Assembly: GCA_964035015.1 (NCBI GenBank)
Contig: OZ036004.1
Coordinates: 15,999,030-16,063,029, forward strand
DNA: 64,000 nt
DNA from: Corallium rubrum
Taxonomy: Eukaryota > Cnidaria > Anthozoa > Scleralcyonacea > Coralliidae
Direction: 5' to 3'
This document shows positions 49,101-58,100 of the stretch, piece by piece. Position numbers and translations under genes: made by a program. Position 1 is the stretch's first letter. The number at the start of each line of letters is the position of its first letter. Below the pieces are notes generated by a model. The model saw only the letters and a program-made list of their open reading frames with translations, ran no database searches and had not been told where the DNA came from.

Positions 49101-52100
49101 TATTTTTCAAACGTTGACGAATGCAGTTTGAGCTCCAATACCTGCCACCAAAATTCTACTTGCAATAATACAGTAGGTTCTTATACTTGCACATGTAATG
49201 AAGGATTTACTGGAAATGGAACCAACTGCCTAGGTTATTAGTCCTTCTAGCTCTACAACATTTTAAAATTATTTTAGCACACGCAGAGTTATTTTAAGCA
49301 GGTTGACATTTTGGTTTGTTAAAACTGTTAAATTTTAGGTTGGATTTTTTACAGATGATAGGATATTGAATTCAAATTCATACCACTATATACTTAAACT
49401 ACATTTTTTACTAGTAAACTATGTTTTAACGTTGTTCTATTATTTTCCAGACGTTAATGAATGCAGTAACTCTAATTCCTGCCAGAAACATTCCACTTGC
49501 AATAATAGTGTTGGTTTCTATACCTGCATTTGTAATCAAGGATTTACGGGAAATGGAAGCAATTGCACAGGTGATTAGTTTATCTAGTTCTAGAATTGAT
49601 TTGTTTTATCTTATTTTAGTATATATAGAATTATTTTAAGCAGTTTAACATTTTGGTTAGTTAAAATTGTTAGAATTTCCACGGTTGACATTTTACAGAT
49701 GACAGGATATTGAACTCAAATTTATACCATTATATACATTTTTAGTATCTTATTTTAGTATATATATCATTATTTTAAGCAGTTTAACGTTTTGGTTAGG
49801 TAAAATTGTTAGAATTTCCACAGTTGACATTTTACAGGTGACAGGATATTGAACTCAAATTTATACCATTATATACTTAAGCTAAAGTAATTTTTTTACT
49901 AGTAAATGATGTTTTACATAACCGTATTTTATTATTTTAAAGACGTTGACGAATGCACTTCGAGCCCAATGCGCTGCCACAAAAATTCCACTTGCAATAA
50001 TACTGTTGGTTCTTATACTTGCACATGTAATCAAGGATTTACTGGAAATGGAACCAACTGCACATGTTATTAGTCCTTCTAACTCTACAACTTCTTCATT
50101 TTAGCATACGCAGAATTATTTTAAGCAGTTTGACATTTTGGTTTGTTAAAATTGTTAGAATTTTAGGTTGGACATTTTTCAGATGACAGGATATTGAACA
50201 CAAATTTATACCATTATATACTTAAACTACATTTTTGTTACTAGTAAAAAATGTTTTAACGTTGTTATATTATTTTTCAGACGTTAATGAATGTAGTAAC
50301 CCTAATTCCTGCCAACAAAATTCCACTTGCAATAATACTATTGGTTCTTATACCTGCATATGTAATCAAGGATTTACTGGAAGTGGAACCAACTGCACAG
50401 GTGATTAGTTTATCTAGTTCTACAAATATTTTGTTTTATCTTATTTTACTATATGCAGAATTATTTTAAGCAGTTTAACATTTTGGATAGTTAAATTGTT
50501 AGAATTTCCAAGGATGGACATTTTACAGATGACAGGATAATAAACTCAAATTTATACCATTATATACTTAAACTACATTTTTGTTACAAGTAAAAAATGT
50601 TTTAACGTTGTTCTATTATTTTTCAGACGTTAATGAATGTAGTAATCCTAATTCCTGCCAACAAAATTCTACTTGCAATAATACTATTGGTTCTTATATC
50701 TGCATATGTAATCAAGGATTTACTGGAAATGGAACCAACTGCACAGGTGATTAGTTCATCTAGTTCTACAAATATTTTGTTTTATCTTATTTTACTATAT
50801 ACAGAATTATTTTAAGCAGTTTAACATTTTGGTTAGTTAAATTGTTAGAATTTCCAAGGATGGACATTTTACAGATGACAGGATATTGAACTCAAATTTA
50901 TTTCATTATATACATTTTTAGTACCTTATTTTAGTATATATATAGAATTATTTTAAGCAGTTTAACATTTTGGTTAGGTAAAATTGTTAGAATTTCCACG
51001 GTTGACATTTTATAGATAACTCAGATTACCATTATATACTTAAGCTAAAGTAATTTTTTTACTAGTAAACGATGTTTTATTTAACCGTATTCTGTTATTT
51101 TTAAGACGTTGACGAATGCACTTCCAGCCCCATGCGCTGCCACAAAAATTCCACTTGCAATAATACTGTTGGTTCTTATACTTGCACATGTAATCAAGGA
51201 TTTACTGGAAATGGAACCAACTGCACAGGTTATTAGTCCTTCTAGCTCTACAACTTCTTTATTTTAGCATACGCAGAATTATTTTAAGCAGTTTGACATT
51301 TTGGTTTGTTAAAATTGTTAGAATTTTAGGTTGGATATTTTACAGATGAGAGGATATTGAATTCAAATTTACACCATTATATACTTGAACTACACTTTTG
51401 TTACTAGTAAAAAATTTTTTAACGTTGTTCTATTATTTTCAGACGTTAATGAATGTAGTAATCCTAATTCCTGCCAACAAAATTCCACTTGCAATAATAC
51501 TATTGGTTCTTATACCTGCATATGTAATCAAGGATTTACTGGAAATGGAACCAACTGCATAGGTGATTAGTTTATCTAGTTCTACAAATATTTTGTTTTA
51601 TCTTATTTTACTTGGAATTTCCACGGTTGGACATTTTACAGATGACAGGATATTGAACTCAAATTTATACCATTATATACTTAAACTACATTTTTGTTAC
51701 TTGTAAAAAATGTTTTAACGTTGTTCTATTATTTTTCAGACGTTAATGAATGCAGTAACCCTACTTCCTGCCAACAAAATTCCACTTGCAATAATAGTGT
51801 TGGTTCTTATACCTGCATATGTAATCAAGGATTTACAGGAAATGGAACCAACTGCACAGGTGATTAGTTTATCTAGTTCTACAAATATTTTGTTTTATCT
51901 TATTTTACTATAAACAGAATAATTTTAAGCAGTTTAACATTTTGGTTAGTTAAATTGTTAGAATTTCCACGGTTGGACATTTTACAGATGACAAGATATT
52001 GAACTCAAATTTATACCATTATATACTTAAACTAAAGTAATTTTGTTACTACTAAACGATGTTTTATATAACCGTATTCTATTATTTTAAAGACGTTGAC

Positions 52101-55100
52101 GAATGTACTTCAAGCCCCATGCGCTGCCAAAAAAAATTCCACTTGCAATAATACTGTTGGTTCTTATACTTGCACATGTAATCCCGGATTTACTGGAACT
52201 GGAACCAACTGCACAGGTTATTAGTCCTTCTAGCTCTACAACTTCTTTATTTTAGCATACGCAGAATTATTTTAAGCAGTTTGACATTTTGGTTTGTTGA
52301 AATTGTTAGAATTGTAGGTTGGATATTTTACAGATGATAGGATATTGAATTCAAATTTATAACATTATATACTTAAACTATGTTTTTGTTACTAGTAAAA
52401 AAATGTTTTAACGTTGTTCTATTATTTTTCAGACGTTAATGAATGTGGTAACCCTAATTCCTGCCAACAAAATTCCACTTGCAATAATACTATTGGTTCT
52501 TATACCTGCATATGTAATGAAGGATTTACTGGAAATGGAACCAACTGCACAGGTGATTAGTTCATCTAGTGCTACAAATATTTTGTTTTATCTTATTTTA
52601 CTATATACAGAATTATTTTAAGCAGTTTAACATTTTGGTTAGTTAAATTGTTAGAATTTCCGAGGATGGACATTTTACAGATGACAGGATATTGAACTCA
52701 AATTTATACCATTATATACATTTTTAGTATCTTATTTTATTATGTATAGAATTATTTTAAGCAGTTTAACATTTTGGTTAGGTAAAATTGTTAAAATTTC
52801 CACGGTTGACATTTTATAGATGACAGGATAATGAACTCAAATTTATACCATTATATACTCAAGCTAAAGTAATTTTTTTACTAGTAAACGATGTTTTATA
52901 TAACCGTGTTCTATTATTTTAAAGACGTTGACGAATGCACTTCGACCCCCATGCGCTGCCACAAAAATTCCACTTGCAATAATACTGTTGGTTCTTATAC
53001 TTGCACATGTAATCCTGGATTTACTGGAAATGGAACCAACTGCACAGGTTATTAGTTCGTCTAGCTCTACAACTTCTTTTTTTTTAGCATACGCAGAATT
53101 ATTTTAAGCAGTTTGACATTTTGGTTTGTTAAAATTGTGAGAATTTTACGTTGGATATGTTAAAGATGATAGGATATTGAATTCAAATTTATATCATTAT
53201 ATACTTAAGCTACATTTTTGTTACTAGTGAACAATGTTTTAACGTTGTTCTATTATTTTTCAGACGTTAATGAATGCAGTAACTCCATTTCCTGCCCGCA
53301 AAATTCCACTTGTAATAATACTGTTGGTTCTTATACCTGCATATGTAATCAAGGATTTACTGGAAATGGGACCAACTGCACAGGTGATTAGTTTATCTAG
53401 TTCTACAAATATCTTGTTTTATTTTATTTTACTATATACAGAATTATTTTAAGAAGACAGAGCAGTTTAACATTTTGGTTAGTTAAAATTATTAGAATTT
53501 CCACAGTTGGACATTTTACAGATGACAGGATATTGAAGTTAAATTTATACCATTATAAACTTGAACTAACTCTTTTACTAGTAAACAATGTTTTAACGTT
53601 GTCCTATTATTTATCAGACCTTGACGAATGCAGGTCGAGCCCCAACCGCTGCCACCAAAATTCCACTTGCAATAATACTGTTTGGTTCTTATACTTGCAC
53701 ATGCAATCAAGGATTTACTGGAAATGGAACCAAGTGCACAGGAAATATATTTATTTTGATAATATGCAACGCAATATGCAACGCAATATGCAACGCAATA
53801 TGCAACGCAATATGCAACGCAATATGCAACGCAATACGCAATGCAATACGCAATGCAATACGCAATGCAATACGCAATGCAATACGCAATGCAATACGCA
53901 ATGCAATACGCAATGCAATACGCAATGCAATACGCAATGCAATACGCAATGCAATACGCAATGCAATACGCAATGCAGTACGCAATGCAATACGCAATGC
54001 AATACGCAATGCAATACGCAATGCAATACGCAATGCGATACGCAACGCAATATGCAACGCAATATGCAACGCAATATGCAACGCAATATGCAACGCAATA
54101 TGCAACGCAATATGCAACGCAATATTATGAATGAAATGGATCAAATAGAATCATTGGGCAGACTAAAGTATTTTGTATATAGTCAACCCTAACTTTTTAA
54201 GCTCGCACTTTTTAAAATTTGGTAAACTTCCTCTTTCTTAAATTTGGTAACTCACACTCGTTTTCTATGAGCGAATAATCAACTCGACAACTCGGCTTCG
54301 GCTCATTGACTATTCGATCAATCAATCGATCATAGGAAACTCGGGCTCGTTGTCTAATTTTTAAATATCACATTTACTGGAGCGCAATTCGGCTTACCTT
54401 CGTGAGCGTTCGTACCACGTCCGTACATACGAAGAAACTCTCTGATAGTCTTACGTGTGACTATATTCACGAAACATCGTTAGTCACATACGCTCTGGAT
54501 GCAACCGAGGTCATGACATATAGTGGATCCGTAGTTTTGGCGCCCAGTATCCGCAAAACCCCTAATTAAGCCTAGTCTGAAATCAGGTTTACTACCTTGC
54601 ATTTTGGAAAAACATATTTGACGACATATTTTGGAAATGCCGGGAAAGGACTGGACGGCTCCCTTTAAGTCATTTCTTTTTACCTCGACAGTCGTCTATA
54701 ACGTGCACAAATTTCTTGTTTTTTACTTATTAATATTTAAATAACACGGTTGAGTGATTGGCCCTAAACGCTGCTATTGGGTGACTGCATTATAACAAAA
54801 ATACTACGCTAAGTTTCTAGACCATCTTTCAATAGACTGTACCTTTACTCTAACTGGACCAGCGTTAGTTGGAATCTAGGTATAGTGCTAACACTTTGGC
54901 TAAACACGAGAAAAAGAAAGTAACTGCAAAAAAGAGGAAAACTTGATGTTCAAAAACGTTGTCACAAATTCAGTGTCACACCAAGATTCGAACCCTCTAG
55001 CTTTTGCGGCATTAACAATGATAAGTTGTACGTATATACATGTAGTGCATGTGGTACGTTTGCCTGACATTTAGCTTTCCATCTAAGCCTCAGTGGTGGA

Positions 55101-58100
55101 TAACTCATTCCTGTCCGGGGGCTTCCCCAGAGGTGAATAAAATCGTCTGGCGTTAGCCAGAATGAAATACTAAAGACCAATTCGGACAAGAAAGAGTTAA
55201 AGAGATAGTTTATAACTCATTCCTGTCCGGGGGCTTCCCCAGAGGTGAATAAAATCGTCTGGCGAATATTTAGTTAAACCAAGGTTTGGAAGCTAGACAA
55301 AAGTCGTTGTTTTATGTTTTTGTTCAGCTTTATGGAAATTCGTGCACTTTCACGGTTACTGAACATATTGTGTTTTCTCATGTACAATGAAGCAATCATC
55401 CAACAGCAACATTTGGGTTCAATCGCTCAACCAGACTGTTTAAGTATTGATAAGCTAAAACAAAGGATTTGTGCACCTTCATGTACCTTTCAACATAATC
55501 GTAACTTGATTGTTAACCGCTTTGAAGTTTGCCGGGTTTCCAAACCATCTTTATTTTGTATTATTAACTATTATCATTCATTTCGTTTCTATCCGGCATT
55601 CTGATTGGTTAATTTACCTGCAAATAACTGAGTGCAGATAATTTTCTGCTTGCAAATAATTTTATGAGCATGCGCACTAGTGGTAACACTGCTGACGGTC
55701 AATAATTTTCGCAAACATGGAGGCTAGTTCTTCAGCTATCCGAGGAAATAATCGAGAGTATTTGGAAGCATCCTTGACGACAATGTACTTCAGAAAAGAA
55801 ATAGTGAAAAGGAAGTTTTAGTGAGATAAAAAGCAAGACTCGTGCCAACAAAAAGTAAGTTTTACGAAGATTTTAGTATGCCGAAGACAGAGAGAAGAGT
55901 GGCGATCTCTTACTTCAGGCATTTCAAATTTTTAACTATTTTATGAATGATAAATCAATTATTGAACTCGTCTATCGCAAAATATCATGATTTGTCAGTG
56001 TCTCACTACTAGTTATTTGCCTCTGCCTTCGGCATCGGCAAATAACTAGTAGCTCGCCACTGACAAATCATGATATTTTGCTCCGACTCGTCCAATAATT
56101 GATAATTATTTTCTATCACCTGCATAAGATATGACATTTAGGCCCCGTTTACACTAGAGAAAGACTCTCCGAATTCACATTGTTTTTTATTCCAGTTATT
56201 CCCATGAGCATGAAAAACAATGTCAGTCCGGATACTTTTGCTCTGGTGTAAACGTGGTCTTAGTCATTCATTCCTTCTACATGGTGAATCTTGCGGTCAG
56301 ATTTTTTTGGACTAGTCCAATTATCAACCAAATTCAACCAAAATTTTTATGGATTGCACGCGGTTGTTGGTTGAGATATTTCAGGATGTTTGATATGCAA
56401 ATTAAGCATTTTGATATCACATGCGCATAATGAGTTATTGGAGAAGGTTATAAATCGTTGCTATTATCAAACCAATTTTTTTCGACGGAAGCCAGTGCTA
56501 ATAAACGTGCTATCAAGCAGGAAATATAAGCAAGCGTTACCTTTTTTTTTGCCAAACGATATATATTTAATATGTATATTACAAATATAAAATATGAAAT
56601 TTTATACCCTAACTTTACTTCGCCTTACAATACTATTTAGATTATTTTGACTCGGATATCCTAATTGGTAAACCCAACTTTCTTGAACAAATTAAACAGT
56701 GGCTTCCTGTCAAGACTCGTTGGCATCTTTGTTACCGTGCTTCCAGAGATGGCTGGAGAGCAAATGATTTTCACTCACGATGTGACAAGAAAGGAGCCAC
56801 AATTACCATTGTTCGTGTCAATCGTGTGGCACAATACATTTTTGGAGGTTATAATGATCTCCCATGGACAGGTAAGTAACACTGTTTTGGTTATGTCTTT
56901 TTGAATGAAAAGAGTTCACGTTCTTTGAAACTGAATGCAGCTTGATAAAAAGATACCTCAAAAATGTTACTGTTGTGAAAAAATACAACATTTTTCTCAA
57001 GATCTAGCTTTGGAAAATTCGTAACACATCAAACTTAATATTTAGTTTGTTAGGACAGGCATTTTAGTAATTAATAAAAACGGGAAAAGAGTTTTCGGCG
57101 TAATGTCTCTAAATCTATTTTAAGTGTATTTCAACAAAAACTTTATCTGATGCCTCGTTTTGTTTTTCTTTGAAATTTCTGAAACATTTTTCTGACATGT
57201 TTAACCTGCCTGGTTTCCAGAATTCAGACTCTTTAGAAGACAGGTTGAAAATGTTTTGGCCACAAAAATGTCTCCAAATTTGACCCCAAGCCAGCTCCCC
57301 TGAGAGTATAACCATTGAACTCTAAATAAACTGGAACGATAACTCGCTTGCACGTTTTGAAGCCAACATGAGGGCCGCCATGCACGTCAAACCCAATCCC
57401 TTTTACTGTATAACCGAGAGAAAATGAAGCTGAATTTGGTGAACTGGGTTGCAAAAACAGCTTGAAATCAAAGAAAAACTAAACTTGTTAACCACTTTTA
57501 GGCTTAAATCAAATTCCAATATACCGTAGAGTAGGTGAACACTGACATGACGAGTAAAAACAAGGAAAACAGTAAAAATATAAGCTCTCAAATGAAAGTC
57601 AACAATACGCAACCAAAATTGCCATTGGTTTGGACACATATAAAGAAAATACATATGAAACCCAGGTTTAAAATGGAGAGGTTGTTTATAAAAACAGTTG
57701 GGTTTTAAATTTCTCAATTTTCAGTAGGAAACAAACAACAAAAATGCACTTTACCGTGTGTTATTACAGCTCTGGAATTACTCTTTGTATCGAAAAATGT
57801 CAGTCAGATTTAGCATTTCCACAACTGAAACTTGAGTTAAAGCTATAATTTAGCATTATCTTATTATTAATTCTTGGCAAGACAACCTTCAAATTTTTGA
57901 GATTACAAAGAAAAATAAGAGAAACCTGCATTTTCCGTACGAGTTTCGGACTCGAATTTTGCTTTTGTTCGGCAGATTTTTGCTTTGTTCATCATTCAAT
58001 CCATTTTCGTGTGTAGAAATTGTTCAGGTACAAGGCCGATAAGCCCAATACGTACTAGCTTCTTCGTTATCATCTATAAAAAACTTTAGGTCTAAAAAAT

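Noticed and set aside
49457-53452. Family of 60-codon hydrophobic ORFs ([13 protein letters not shown]-like)
   Set aside because: Out-of-frame readings of the class A cbEGF exons and their introns; repeated because the exons are.
43841-53741. Regularly spaced repeats resembling a CRISPR-like array
   Set aside because: The repeats are cbEGF exons with splice sites in an animal gene; spacers are introns.
53533-54192. Repetitive ORFs (MQRN, CNAI, IALR) up to 219 codons
   Set aside because: They run from a frameshifted cbEGF exon into a 12-bp satellite; 12 is divisible by 3, so frames stay open by chance.
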